Shown piece after piece: positions 1 to 6,783 of a stretch of 20,689 nt of DNA. A program made the position numbers and the translations under genes. The notes beneath the pieces were generated by a model. It was not told where the DNA came from. It searched no databases and saw only the letters and a program-made list of their open reading frames with translations. The DNA lies in assembly GCA_039811865.1 (NCBI GenBank), contig JBDHZK010000034.1, forward strand, positions 1 through 20,689, in the 5' to 3' direction. The stretch's first letter is position 1; the number at the start of each line of letters is the position of its first letter. The stretch comes from JBDHZK01 sp039811865 (lineage in GTDB: Bacteria; Actinomycetota; Actinomycetes; Propionibacteriales; Propionibacteriaceae).

Positions 1-139
1 CGATGCCGACGGTCAATCCGTGAGCGGCGACGTGATCGAGCCCGGCGTCGAGCATCCGGCGCCGGGTCTGGGAGTCCGAGAGCCTCCGGGAATCCCCCGG
101 TGCGCCCCGGCCGGCCGCACCTTTGGATTGAGACGTCAT
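1..139 (-). CDS. TetR-family transcriptional regulator, N-terminal fragment (runs off the window)
   Basis: Reading leftwards from an ATG at 139 there is an open frame of 46 codons to the window edge. After a polar leader of about 22 residues it reads QTRRRMLDAGLDHVAAHGL. This has the spacing of the first helix of TetR DNA-binding domains, where a basic residue pair is followed by a hydrophobic helix ending in HGL before the helix-turn-helix. The recognition helix and ligand domain lie outside the window, so no target or ligand can be proposed. GGAG sits only 2 nt before the ATG, too close for a normal ribosome binding site. CAGACT ends 7 nt before the ATG, so the transcript may be leaderless. 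The family call rests on a short stretch. Confidence 0.6.
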   Translation of the reverse strand, partial: MTSQSKGAAGRGAPGDSRRLSDSQTRRRMLDAGLDHVAAHGLTVGI

Positions 140-504
140 GTCTCCTAGTCTGGCGTAGACCTGCGTGGGCATTGGTCGCCACTGCCTTCGCGGGCGACGC
201 GCTCGCCATCTGGGGCCTGGACGCCGGCTCCCAGCTCTAACCGCAACTTGGCGGCAGCCCCGGCAGCCTTGGCCTGCGAGCACGTCGAGGCCGCCGATCG
301 CCCGACGCCGGCGGTGGTTGCCCGCGATCTGGAGAATGGTCGCTCCCAATCGCCCCACCAACGGCATGGCGCCGGGAATCGGAGTCGCGTTGCTGGTGAT
401 CGCCGCGGTCTCGGTGGCCTTCGCGACGGTGACACGTTGTCGCAGGACTTGCGTCGGGCTGGGCCGACAGGACTGGCCGCCAGCACCCCATCAGCGAAGG
501 CTCC
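140..504 (+). pseudogene. Gene-poor stretch; possible decayed membrane-protein gene divergent to the TetR-like gene
   Basis: No intact gene is convincing in these 365 bases. Protein-like pieces appear on the plus strand in different frames. A hydrophobic piece (LVATAFAGDALAIWGLD) ends at a TAA at 238-240. A second hydrophobic stretch (GIGVALLVIAAVSVAFATV) lies in another frame near 375-431. A polar tail (DTLSQDLRRAGPTGLAAS) follows in a third frame. This pattern would fit a small membrane-protein gene, once divergent from the regulator, broken by several frameshifts. Chance hydrophobicity in GC-rich DNA is a real alternative. A 118-codon GTG-initiated frame at 165-521 covers the second stretch but is arginine-rich, resembles no protein I know and overlaps the end of the next gene. 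Confidence 0.2.
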
Positions 505-1050
505 TCAGAGCGGGGCCGTGATCTCGTCGTCGGGGTCCATCGCCGCCCGGATGCCCGACCGCTGGATCACCCGCTGGATCGTGAGGTCGCGCTTCTCGGG
601 GTCACCGACGAAGCGGATCTCGCGCAGGCCCTGATCTTGGGCGGCGGATTCGAAGACGAAGTGGCCGTAGTTGAACATCTGGCCCAGGAACGGCCGATGC
701 AAGGAGATGTCGAGGATCCTGGCGATCGGCACCGTGGCCAGGTGCTGACTGAAGATCCCGTGCACCCGGAAGACCCGCATGTTGGTGACCACGAACCGGT
801 CCATGAACTCCGAGTGCAACTTCAGGATCGCGAGGCCGGCTAGGTACAGCCCGGCCAGGAGAGGCACCCAGAACAGCGCGCCCCAAAACGGCATCCAGCC
901 GAACAACAAGACGGCACCGACCAGGATGGTGACCGGCCAGACCTTTGTGATCGGGTGGCGATGCACCTCGTCGATGATCACCTCGCGCTCGGAGACGAGC
1001 AGATGCCGGGTGACGTCCGGGGCCAGCAGACCCCGCAGCAACTCGCGCAC
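505..1050 (-). CDS. PH-domain-containing membrane protein (bPH_2/YdbS-like)
   Basis: The 181-aa product has a short cytoplasmic lead, then two hydrophobic segments at about residues 38-75 (WPVTILVGAVLLFGWMPFW and the LLAGLYLAGLAIL region). A soluble part begins FMDRFVVTNMRVFRVHGIF. The 'R(Y/F)VVTNxRVxRxxGI' pattern is the signature of the bacterial PH-like domain once called DUF304, and the downstream VPIARILDISLHRPFLGQ stretch also fits that fold. Such proteins are membrane-anchored with a cytoplasmic PH domain, and their biochemical role is mostly unknown. The GTG start at 1050 is set by an in-frame TGA at 1060-1062, which is the stop codon of the 52-aa gene upstream. The two genes lie 9 nt apart and are probably cotranscribed. 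The C-terminus is acidic (DPDDE). Confidence 0.85.
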   Translation of the reverse strand: MRELLRGLLAPDVTRHLLVSEREVIIDEVHRHPITKVWPVTILVGAVLLFGWMPFWGALFWVPLLAGLYLAGLAILKLHSEFMDRFVVTNMRVFRVHGIFSQHLATVPIARILDISLHRPFLGQMFNYGHFVFESAAQDQGLREIRFVGDPEKRDLTIQRVIQRSGIRAAMDPDDEITAPL

Positions 1051-1059
1051 GGCGCCGGC

Positions 1060-1218
1060 TCAGTGCCTGGCAAGCTCGGTGAAGAAGCGACCGATGGCTC
1101 CGAAGGACCCGAAGAAGGCCTTGACCGCCTGAGCGGCGGCTTCGGGCTCATTGAACAGGTAGTACAGCGCGAAGCCCACGATGAGCACGACGATGATCGT
1201 CTTGACCCACTTGGACAT
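1060..1218 (-). CDS. Small single-span membrane protein (52 aa), partner of the PH-domain gene
   Basis: The ORF starts at an ATG at 1218 preceded by a clear Shine-Dalgarno, AAGGAG, with 7-nt spacing. That makes it much more convincing than longer upstream extensions of the same frame. The protein begins MSKWVKT, followed by one transmembrane helix (IIVVLIVGFALYYLF, about residues 8-22). An amphipathic, Phe/Ala-rich tail comes next (AVKAFFGSFGAIGRFFTEL). The lysines before the helix predict a cytoplasmic N-terminus. It sits 9 nt upstream of the PH-domain gene in what looks like a two-gene operon. I know similar small actinobacterial proteins of this layout but no assigned function. Roles as a subunit or membrane organiser of the PH protein are inference. 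Confidence 0.8.
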   Translation of the reverse strand: MSKWVKTIIVVLIVGFALYYLFNEPEAAAQAVKAFFGSFGAIGRFFTELARH

Positions 1219-1320
1219 GTCGAGACTCCTTCGCGGCGACAGCCTTGGGATGAGTCTGGTGCGCGTCGGCCGTTCGCCGGCGGCGCCACGCCGGTCGTCC
1301 ACCCCGATTGCTGCCGGGCA

Positions 1321-1357
1321 CGGTGCCAGTTGGGTGAGCCGGTGCCAGTTGGGTGAG
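1321..1357. repeat. Two-copy tandem direct repeat, 19-bp period
   Basis: The 18-bp unit CGGTGCCAGTTGGGTGAG occurs at 1321-1338 and again at 1340-1357 with no mismatch, separated by one base, which gives a period of 19. It lies in the divergent intergenic region about 100 bp upstream of the 52-aa gene start and about 175 bp upstream of the epimerase start. A transcription-factor site is possible, and simple local duplication is equally possible. Confidence 0.8.
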
Positions 1358-1521
1358 AACGTGCGGCGAGACGACCGAGGGGGCGTCCGTTCGAGGCGGC
1401 GGTCCACTTCTATCCCGCCGACCGCCGCACAAAACCACGGATCGGCACGCCTGATGCCGCCGCCGAACACCCGCCGGGGGGTTTCCGGGGGACCCGCGCC
1501 GGGACGTCCGGCCCGGTGTGT

Positions 1522-1527
1522 CAGGCT
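1522..1527 (+). promoter_or_regulatory. Candidate -10 element of the epimerase gene (weak)
   Basis: CAGGCT ends 6 nt before the ATG at 1534. It differs from the actinobacterial -10 TANNNT at one position, and no ribosome binding site is visible before the ATG. This would give a leaderless transcript like those proposed for hisF, tldD, helY and the AAA gene. It is weaker than those because of the mismatch. Confidence 0.25.
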
Positions 1528-1533
1528 TGCCGC

Positions 1534-1968
1534 ATGGAGAACACGGATCTGTTTGTGTGCGTCGATCACGTCGGGCTGGCTGTGCCCAACCTGGACGATG
1601 CGATCAAGTTCCACACCGAGGTGATGGGCTGGCGCGTGCTGCACCGAGAGACCAACGAGGAGCAGGGCGTCGAAGAGGCGATGATCGGCACCGGCGAGCA
1701 GGGCGCCGAGAACGCCCAGCTACAACTGCTGGCCCCGCTGCGCGAGGATTCGGCGATCGGCAAGTTCCTCGCCCGCAGCGGCCCGGGTCTGCAGCAACTC
1801 GCCTACCGCGTCCGCGACCTGGACGCCGTCAGCGCGACACTGCGCGAACGCGGCGTCCGCCTGCTCTATCCGGAGCCGAAGATCGGCACTCACGGGTCGC
1901 GGATCAACTTCTGCCATCCCAAGGACACCGGGGGCGTACTGCTCGAACTCGTTGAGCCCGCCCACTGA
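1534..1968 (+). CDS. mce: Methylmalonyl-CoA epimerase
   Basis: The product interconverts (2R)- and (2S)-methylmalonyl-CoA, linking propionyl-CoA carboxylation or fermentative propionate formation to succinyl-CoA via the B12-dependent mutase. The 144-aa protein (usual family length about 140-150) belongs to the vicinal-oxygen-chelate/glyoxalase fold. It opens with DHVGLAVPNLDDAIKFHTEVMGW, which supplies the first metal-binding His. It continues through NAQLQLLAPL, GLQQLAYRVRDLD with a glutamine where many family members have a metal-binding His (GxHHxxxxVxD), and ends GSRINFCHPKDTGGVLLELVE, with the His-Pro-x-(D)xxGVLxEL signature that carries the last metal Glu. ATG 1534 is chosen because family members begin within about 8 residues of DHVG; the upstream GTG at 1516 adds six atypical residues. 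A DivIVA-like coiled-coil gene follows. Confidence 0.92.
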   Translation: MENTDLFVCVDHVGLAVPNLDDAIKFHTEVMGWRVLHRETNEEQGVEEAMIGTGEQGAENAQLQLLAPLREDSAIGKFLARSGPGLQQLAYRVRDLDAVSATLRERGVRLLYPEPKIGTHGSRINFCHPKDTGGVLLELVEPAH

Positions 1969-2008
1969 CACAACCCGGAGGGCACGCAGGTCGTCCGCTC
2001 GCTTCGGG

Positions 2009-2014
2009 TAGTTT
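2009..2014 (+). promoter_or_regulatory. Candidate -10 element of the DivIVA-like gene, inside a small inverted repeat
   Basis: TAGTTT matches TANNNT and lies 25 nt before the GTG start, leaving a short leader that contains the ribosome binding site GAGAGGA. It is embedded in GGTAG-TTT-CTACC (2007-2019), a perfect 5-bp inverted repeat that could be a small operator. No -35 is obvious. Confidence 0.3.
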
Positions 2015-2039
2015 CTACCTGACGCGAGAGGACGACAAC

Positions 2040-3254
2040 GTGAGCAACTCCCAGGGCATCCCGGAGGAAACCGGTCTAAACCTGTTCCACGACCGGGCCA
2101 GCGCCGCGGGCAGCTTTCCGCATTCGATGCTGGGATACGACCGGCAATCCGTGGACACCTACGTCCGCGAGATCGAACAACAGCTCAGCGCAGCGAAGCA
2201 GTTGCTGCGGCACATGCAGCGTCAGGTCGCCGCGGCGAACGCCAAGCTCGAGGCGTCCGACTTCGAGAAGTTGGGCGTCCATACCACCGAGATCTTGAAG
2301 TCGGCCGACAGCCAGGCCAAGGATCTGGTCAAGCAGGCGAAGCTGGAGTCCGAGCGGATCAAGGACGAGGGTCGCCGCGTCGCCGCCGACACGCGCGCCG
2401 CAGGGCAGCAGGAGGCCGACGACATCCGCTTCAACGGGCTAGCGACCATGAAGGCGCTGCGCGAGGAGGCCGACCGTCAGGTCGCCGCCCAGGTCGAACA
2501 GGCCAAGGGCGAGGCCGCGTCCATCATCAGCGGCGCGATGTTGCACGCGGAATCGCTGCGCACCGAAGCGGCCCGAGTGGCCGCGGCTTTGGCCGAAGCG
2601 GCCCGGATCGAGGCGGACCGGATCCGTCAAGGCGCCGAGCGGGAGGCTGCAACAGTGCGGCTGACCTCCGCGCAGGAGCGCGAGGACCTGCTGATCAAAC
2701 TGCGCGGCGAGCACGAGGCCGCGGCCAGCACCATCGCCGGCCTGATGGACGAGGCGCGCAAGCAACAACAGATCTCGGCCGACCGCCTGGCCGATGAAGC
2801 AAACGAGGCCGCGCGCATCCGGACTGCCGCCATGGCCGACGCCGAAGCGATGAAGGTGGCCGCGATGCAGGAGACGGAGATCCAAATCGTCTCGACGCAC
2901 CAGCAGGCCAAGATACTGCGCGAGCGCGTGGAGGAGCAGTTCGCTTGGCGCAAGGAGCAACTGGAGCGCGAGACCGCCATCTTGGATCAGCGCAAGGCCG
3001 GCGTGGTCGCGCAGTTGCGAAACCTGGCGTCCATCGCCCAGCGAAGCGTCAGCGACTTCCCCGAACTGGCCGACCTGGTGGACGACCCGGACACGATCAC
3101 CGCTCCCGCCGAGCAGGACGTGCCGGACGATTCGGCTTCCGCAGCTTCGACCGAATCGCCGCAAAGCCAGGAGGCTCAAGCGGCTTGGGACGCCGAGGGC
3201 GGCGCACTGCCGGAGGCTTCGCCCGACAGCGGCGCCGTCAACTCGAGGTCCTGA
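2040..3254 (+). CDS. DivIVA-domain coiled-coil protein (Scy/FilP-like position)
   Basis: The 404-aa product has a DivIVA-type N-terminal motif, FPHSMLGYDRQSVDTYVREI (about residues 26-45), matching the F-x5-GYd-x3-Vd-x-fl pattern. That segment normally binds membrane and precedes a coiled coil. Residues about 45-340 are an almost unbroken Ala/Glu/Arg/Gln-rich coiled coil with repeated AAxxEAxxI-like blocks. The last ~55 residues are acidic and probably disordered (DDPDTITAPAEQDVPDDSA). DivIVA proteins mark negatively curved membrane and organise polar growth. The GTG start has a good GAGAGGA ribosome binding site. The gene lies directly after methylmalonyl-CoA epimerase; in Streptomyces, from memory, the epimerase gene adjoins scy and filP, so this may be a positional relative. 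The AI-2E permease follows with a single base between. Confidence 0.82.
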   Translation: MSNSQGIPEETGLNLFHDRASAAGSFPHSMLGYDRQSVDTYVREIEQQLSAAKQLLRHMQRQVAAANAKLEASDFEKLGVHTTEILKSADSQAKDLVKQAKLESERIKDEGRRVAADTRAAGQQEADDIRFNGLATMKALREEADRQVAAQVEQAKGEAASIISGAMLHAESLRTEAARVAAALAEAARIEADRIRQGAEREAATVRLTSAQEREDLLIKLRGEHEAAASTIAGLMDEARKQQQISADRLADEANEAARIRTAAMADAEAMKVAAMQETEIQIVSTHQQAKILRERVEEQFAWRKEQLERETAILDQRKAGVVAQLRNLASIAQRSVSDFPELADLVDDPDTITAPAEQDVPDDSASAASTESPQSQEAQAAWDAEGGALPEASPDSGAVNSRS

Positions 3255-3255
3255 G

Positions 3256-4449
3256 GTGACCGTGCCCGACGACGCGGCCGCTGCTGGGCCCGGCAACGGC
3301 AAACGCGGGCTGCTGGCGCGCATCTGGACGTCCCGAGCGGGCGCGGAGGTCAGCCACGGGGCGGCTCCGGTCCCGGCCAGCGGGGTGGTGCAGCCGTCCC
3401 GGCCGCCGACCCCACGCTCCCTGGTTCACCGGTCGCCGTTCGGCATCGGCTTCATGGGCACGATCGGCGCCCTGCTCGCAGTGGCGCTGATGACCGCGGT
3501 CGGGCAGTTGCAGGGGATCGTCATCCCGATCATCGTGTCGCTGTTCTTGGCCCTGGGCCTGAACCCCGCGGTCGAGTGGATGCATCGACGCGGCCTGGCC
3601 CGCGGGCTTTCCGTCCTGATCGTCGCCTTGACCCTGATCGGCCTGATCGTCCTCGGCGCCTGGGCAATTTTTCCGGTCTTGAGCGAACAGATCACTTTGT
3701 TGGTGGCCAATAGTCCCGCCTATCTGGAGCAGCTTCGGCAAAACCCACAGATCGCCGACCTGGACGCCCGGTTCCAGATCATCGCCAGAGCCCAGGAGTA
3801 CCTGCAAAAGACCGATCTGCTCACCAATCTTTTCGGCGGGTTGATGGGCGCCGGCAAGGCGGTCGCCAACCTGTTGGTCTCCACCATCGTGACCCTGGTG
3901 CTGACGCTGTACTTCCTGGCTTCCCTGCCATCGATCAAGCAGGTGGTCTACCAACTGGCCCCCGCTTCGCGTCGCGACCGCGTGCGCTATCTCGCCAATG
4001 AGATCTTCCGCCGCATCGGCGGCTACCTCAGCGGCCTGTTCATCGTGGCGGCGTCGGCGGCCACGGCGGCGTTCTTGTTCATGAGCATCGCCGGAATGTG
4101 GGCCTACATCCTGGCCCTCACCGTGGTGGTGGCACTCTTCGCGTTCATTCCGTTGGTGGGCTCCACGGTGAACATGGTGATCGTCTCGATCGTCGCGTTC
4201 TCGGTTTCGCCCGCGCACGGGCTCGCCGCGCTGATCTTTTTCCTCTGCTATCAGCAATTCGATGCCTACGTGATTCAGCCGCGCGTATTCGCCCGCTCGG
4301 TCAATGTTCCCGGCGCGCTGGTGGTGATCGCGGCGCTCGCGGGCGGGACGCTGCTCGGCATCGTCGGCGCAATGCTCGCGATCCCGACGACCGCCGCACT
4401 GCTGCTGCTCTACCGCGAGGTGCTGGTGCCGCACCTCGATTCTCGCTGA
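3256..4449 (+). CDS. AI-2E family permease-like integral membrane protein
   Basis: The 397-aa product has a ~55-residue hydrophilic N-terminus and then the AI-2E transporter (PF01594) pattern. There are early paired helices (GFMGTIGALLAVALMTAVG and IVIPIIVSLFLALGLNPAVEW), a helix near 115-135 and a soluble ~100-residue loop. A second membrane block includes IVTLVLTLYFLASLPSIKQ, the diagnostic FIPLVGSTVNMV motif and a QQFDAYVIQPRVF stretch. Family members export small molecules, or act as Na+(Li+)/H+ antiporters in some species; the substrate here cannot be told. GTG 3256 follows the upstream stop by one base. GTG 3262, with GAGGTG just upstream, is an equally good start. Translational coupling to the coiled-coil gene is likely. 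Its stop lies 1 nt from that of hisF on the other strand. Confidence 0.88.
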   Translation: MTVPDDAAAAGPGNGKRGLLARIWTSRAGAEVSHGAAPVPASGVVQPSRPPTPRSLVHRSPFGIGFMGTIGALLAVALMTAVGQLQGIVIPIIVSLFLALGLNPAVEWMHRRGLARGLSVLIVALTLIGLIVLGAWAIFPVLSEQITLLVANSPAYLEQLRQNPQIADLDARFQIIARAQEYLQKTDLLTNLFGGLMGAGKAVANLLVSTIVTLVLTLYFLASLPSIKQVVYQLAPASRRDRVRYLANEIFRRIGGYLSGLFIVAASAATAAFLFMSIAGMWAYILALTVVVALFAFIPLVGSTVNMVIVSIVAFSVSPAHGLAALIFFLCYQQFDAYVIQPRVFARSVNVPGALVVIAALAGGTLLGIVGAMLAIPTTAALLLLYREVLVPHLDSR

Positions 4450-4450
4450 C

Positions 4451-5212
4451 TCAGCGGACGGGGATACCCGCGGCCGCCATCGCGGCCTTCACCTCGGCGA
4501 TGCTGAGCGTGCCGTAGTGGAAGACGCTGGCCGCCAAAACGGCGTCCGCTCCGGCCATCGCGGCGGCGACGAAGTCCTCGGCCCGGCCCGCGCCCCCGGA
4601 GGCGATCACAGGGACGTCCACCTCGGCGCGCACGGCGCGGATCATCTCGAGATCGAAACCCGCGGTCGTGCCGTCGGCGTCCATCGAGTTGAGCAGCACC
4701 TCACCGGCCCCACGGTCGACGGCCTCACGCACCCAGGCCAGGGCGTCCAGACCGGCCGAGCGGCGTCCGCCGTGGGTGGTCACGCCGAAGCCGGACGGCT
4801 GACCCGCCTCGCGGCGGGCGTCCAACGAGAGCACGAGCACCTGGTTACCGAAACGACGCGCGATCTCGTCGATGACGCCGGGTCGGCGGATCGCGCCGGT
4901 GTTGATGCCGACCTTGTCGGCGCCGGTGCGCAGGAGCGCGTCGACGTCGGCGACGCTGCCGACCCCACCCCCGACGCAAAGGGGAATGAACACGGTCTCG
5001 GCGGTGCGCCGGACCACGTCGCGGGTTGTCTCGCGGCCCTGCGCCGAGGCGGAAATGTCGAGGAAGACGAGTTCGTCGGCGCCGGCCTCGCCGTAGGCGG
5101 CGGCCAGATCGACGGGGTCGCCGGCGTCGCGCAGGTTGAGGAAGTTGACCCCCTTCACGACCCGGCCGTCATGCACGTCGAGGCAGGGGATGACCCGGAC
5201 GGCAACGCTCAT
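4451..5212 (-). CDS. hisF: Imidazole glycerol phosphate synthase cyclase subunit HisF
   Basis: HisF uses ammonia delivered by HisH to convert PRFAR to imidazole glycerol phosphate and AICAR, joining histidine and purine synthesis. The 253-aa length is normal. The half-barrel phosphate-binding repeats are intact: IPCLDVHDGRVVKGVNF with catalytic Asp12, LCVGGGVGSVADVDALLRTGADKVGIN (about 78-104), LSLDARR with catalytic Asp131, LLNSMDADGT (173-182), and IASGGAGRAEDF (203-214). No other his gene is in the window, so it is detached from a his operon here. The ATG at 5212 has no ribosome binding site but is preceded by TATCCT at 7-nt spacing. It is convergent with the AI-2E gene and divergent from tldD. 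Confidence 0.97.
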   Translation of the reverse strand: MSVAVRVIPCLDVHDGRVVKGVNFLNLRDAGDPVDLAAAYGEAGADELVFLDISASAQGRETTRDVVRRTAETVFIPLCVGGGVGSVADVDALLRTGADKVGINTGAIRRPGVIDEIARRFGNQVLVLSLDARREAGQPSGFGVTTHGGRRSAGLDALAWVREAVDRGAGEVLLNSMDADGTTAGFDLEMIRAVRAEVDVPVIASGGAGRAEDFVAAAMAGADAVLAASVFHYGTLSIAEVKAAMAAAGIPVR

Positions 5213-5219
5213 GGCGGCG

Positions 5220-5225
5220 AGGATA
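5220..5225 (-). promoter_or_regulatory. Candidate leaderless -10 element of hisF
   Basis: On the minus strand TATCCT (TANNNT) is followed by CGCCGCC (7 nt) and the hisF ATG, so transcription should start at or next to the start codon. No Shine-Dalgarno lies between and no clear -35 is seen. Confidence 0.5.
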
Positions 5226-5267
5226 CCGGCCCCGGAACGGGCCCTCGAAACTGTCTGCGGGGGCGAA

Positions 5268-5273
5268 TAGGGT
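5268..5273 (+). promoter_or_regulatory. Candidate leaderless -10 element of tldD
   Basis: TAGGGT (TANNNT) is followed by GAAGCAC (7 nt) and the ATG at 5281. This supports ATG 5281 over the in-frame GTG at 5272, which would lie inside the -10 hexamer. The hisF and tldD elements face away from each other within a 68-bp gap. Confidence 0.5.
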
Positions 5274-5280
5274 GAAGCAC

Positions 5281-6783
5281 ATGCCCGAGATGGATTGCAC
5301 GTTCCTTGAGCTGCCGCTGTCGACCTTGGCCGACGCGGCTTTGTCCCGCGCAGCCTGGCTGGGCGCCAGCCACGCCGACGTCCGGATCGAGAAGATCCGC
5401 ACCGGCAATCGGCAGTTGCGCGACGCCGTCCTGGAGTCGAGCAGCGATTCCGAACTGCTCGGCATCGCCGTGCGCGTGATCCATGGCGGGGCTTGGGGAT
5501 TCGCGTCCGGGATCACACTGACCCCCGAGGCGGCGCAGGCGCTCGCCAACCAGGCCGTCGAGACCGCGCGGGTGGCGTCGACGCTGTCGCCCCGCCCCGT
5601 GGAGTTGGCACCAGAGCCGGTCTACTCCCACGGCGAGTACATCTCGGCCTACGCCGTGGATCCCTTCGCCCTGGACGAGGCCGCGCGGGTCGGACGTTTG
5701 CAGGAGTTGTCCGAGCGACTGTTGGCCGACGATGCCGTGACGCACGCGACCGCGATGGTCGAATACACCAGGGAGAACAAGTTCTACGCCGACTCCGCGG
5801 GGACGTCCACGCGGCAGCAGCGCGTGCGTATCCACCCGTCGTTCGAGGCCGTCTCGGTCACCGAACGCGGCTTCTCGTCGATGCGGACGACGGCCACCGC
5901 GGCCGGACGCGGGTGGGAGTTCCTGACTGGGACGGGTTGGGACTTCGACGCCGAGATCGCCGAACTGCCCGACCTGCTGGCCGAGCACGTGGCGGCGCCG
6001 TCGGTCGAGCCGGGACGAAAGGACCTGGTGATCGACCCCTCGAACCTTTGGCTGACCATCCACGAATCGGTTGCGCACGCCACCGAACTGGACCGGGCGC
6101 TCGGCTACGAGGCGGCCTACGCCGGGACGTCCTTCGCAACCTTCGACCAGCTGGGCTCGCTGCGGTACGGCAGTCAGATCATGAACGTCACCGGCGACCG
6201 GGTCACCCAACACGGGCTGGCCAGCGTTGGTTGGGACGACGAGGGCGTGTCCGCGCAGCGTTTCGACATCGTTCGCGACGGCAGATTGGTCGGCTATCAG
6301 CTGAACCGCCAGATGGCCGCCGAAAAGAACCTGGGTCGTTCGAACGGGTGCGCCTACGCCGACTCCCCGGGCCACATTCCTCTGCAGCGGATGCCGAACG
6401 TCAGTCTGATGCCGGGCGTCGACCCGCTCAGTGTCGCCGACCTGATTCACAACGTCGACGACGGGATCTACATCGTCGGCGACAAGTCCTGGTCGATCGA
6501 CATGCAGCGTTACAACTTCCAGTTCACCGGGCAACGCTTCTATCGGATCAAGAACGGGCGGCTCGCCGGCCAGCTTCGCGACGTCGCCTACCAGGCCACC
6601 ACCACCGACTTCTGGGGCTCGATGGACCTGCTCGGTGGCTCGCAGACCTACGCGCTGCACGGCGCCGCGAACTGTGGCAAGGGCCAGCCCGGGCAAACCG
6701 CGGCCGTCACCCACGGGTGCCCAGCGGCACTGTTCCGCGGGGTCAACGTGTTGAACACCGTCGCCGAGGGAGGCCGAGCATGA
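5281..6783 (+). CDS. tldD: TldD family metalloprotease, catalytic subunit
   Basis: TldD pairs with TldE to form a zinc protease that cleaves small unfolded peptides; in E. coli it processes microcin B17 and degrades CcdA. The 500-aa product contains the HExxxH zinc motif as HESVAH (His261, Glu262, His266) in the usual context LTIHESVAHATELDRALGYE. The downstream CGK segment carries Cys465, the third metal ligand in TldD (ANCGKGQPGQ). The protein is therefore the active subunit. Starts at GTG 5272, ATG 5281 and ATG 5290 are all in frame; ATG 5281 is chosen because TAGGGT lies exactly 7 nt upstream. The stop overlaps the tldE start as ATGA. No peptide precursor gene for a ribosomal natural product is seen nearby, so general peptide turnover is the default role. 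Confidence 0.95.
   Translation: MPEMDCTFLELPLSTLADAALSRAAWLGASHADVRIEKIRTGNRQLRDAVLESSSDSELLGIAVRVIHGGAWGFASGITLTPEAAQALANQAVETARVASTLSPRPVELAPEPVYSHGEYISAYAVDPFALDEAARVGRLQELSERLLADDAVTHATAMVEYTRENKFYADSAGTSTRQQRVRIHPSFEAVSVTERGFSSMRTTATAAGRGWEFLTGTGWDFDAEIAELPDLLAEHVAAPSVEPGRKDLVIDPSNLWLTIHESVAHATELDRALGYEAAYAGTSFATFDQLGSLRYGSQIMNVTGDRVTQHGLASVGWDDEGVSAQRFDIVRDGRLVGYQLNRQMAAEKNLGRSNGCAYADSPGHIPLQRMPNVSLMPGVDPLSVADLIHNVDDGIYIVGDKSWSIDMQRYNFQFTGQRFYRIKNGRLAGQLRDVAYQATTTDFWGSMDLLGGSQTYALHGAANCGKGQPGQTAAVTHGCPAALFRGVNVLNTVAEGGRA

Larger units (their letters stand above)
1219..1533. other. Divergent intergenic region (315 bp) between the PH-domain operon and the epimerase gene
   Basis: This region must carry the promoters of both the leftward two-gene operon and the rightward epimerase gene. 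I see no credible coding frame. The minus-strand frame running from 1644 through this region is only an open extension of the 52-aa gene and has arginine/proline-rich composition. Visible structure is a 19-bp tandem repeat near its middle and GC-rich inverted segments near 1470-1500. No clear TTGACA-like -35 is present. Confidence 0.5.

Noticed and set aside
1060..1644. 194-aa version of the 52-aa membrane protein gene
   Set aside because: The extra N-terminal residues overlap the epimerase start region on the other strand and are Arg/Pro-rich; ATG 1218 has an AAGGAG ribosome binding site.
3238..4434. 398-codon minus-strand frame opposite the AI-2E permease
   Set aside because: Extremely rich in His/Gln/Arg/Asp with no known domain; the plus strand encodes a clear multi-span permease.
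5493..6779. Long open frame continuous with tldE running through tldD in another frame
   Set aside because: It is arginine/glycine/alanine-rich with no recognisable domain, while the other frame encodes tldD with intact HExxxH and Cys ligand. It is a GC-rich shadow frame.
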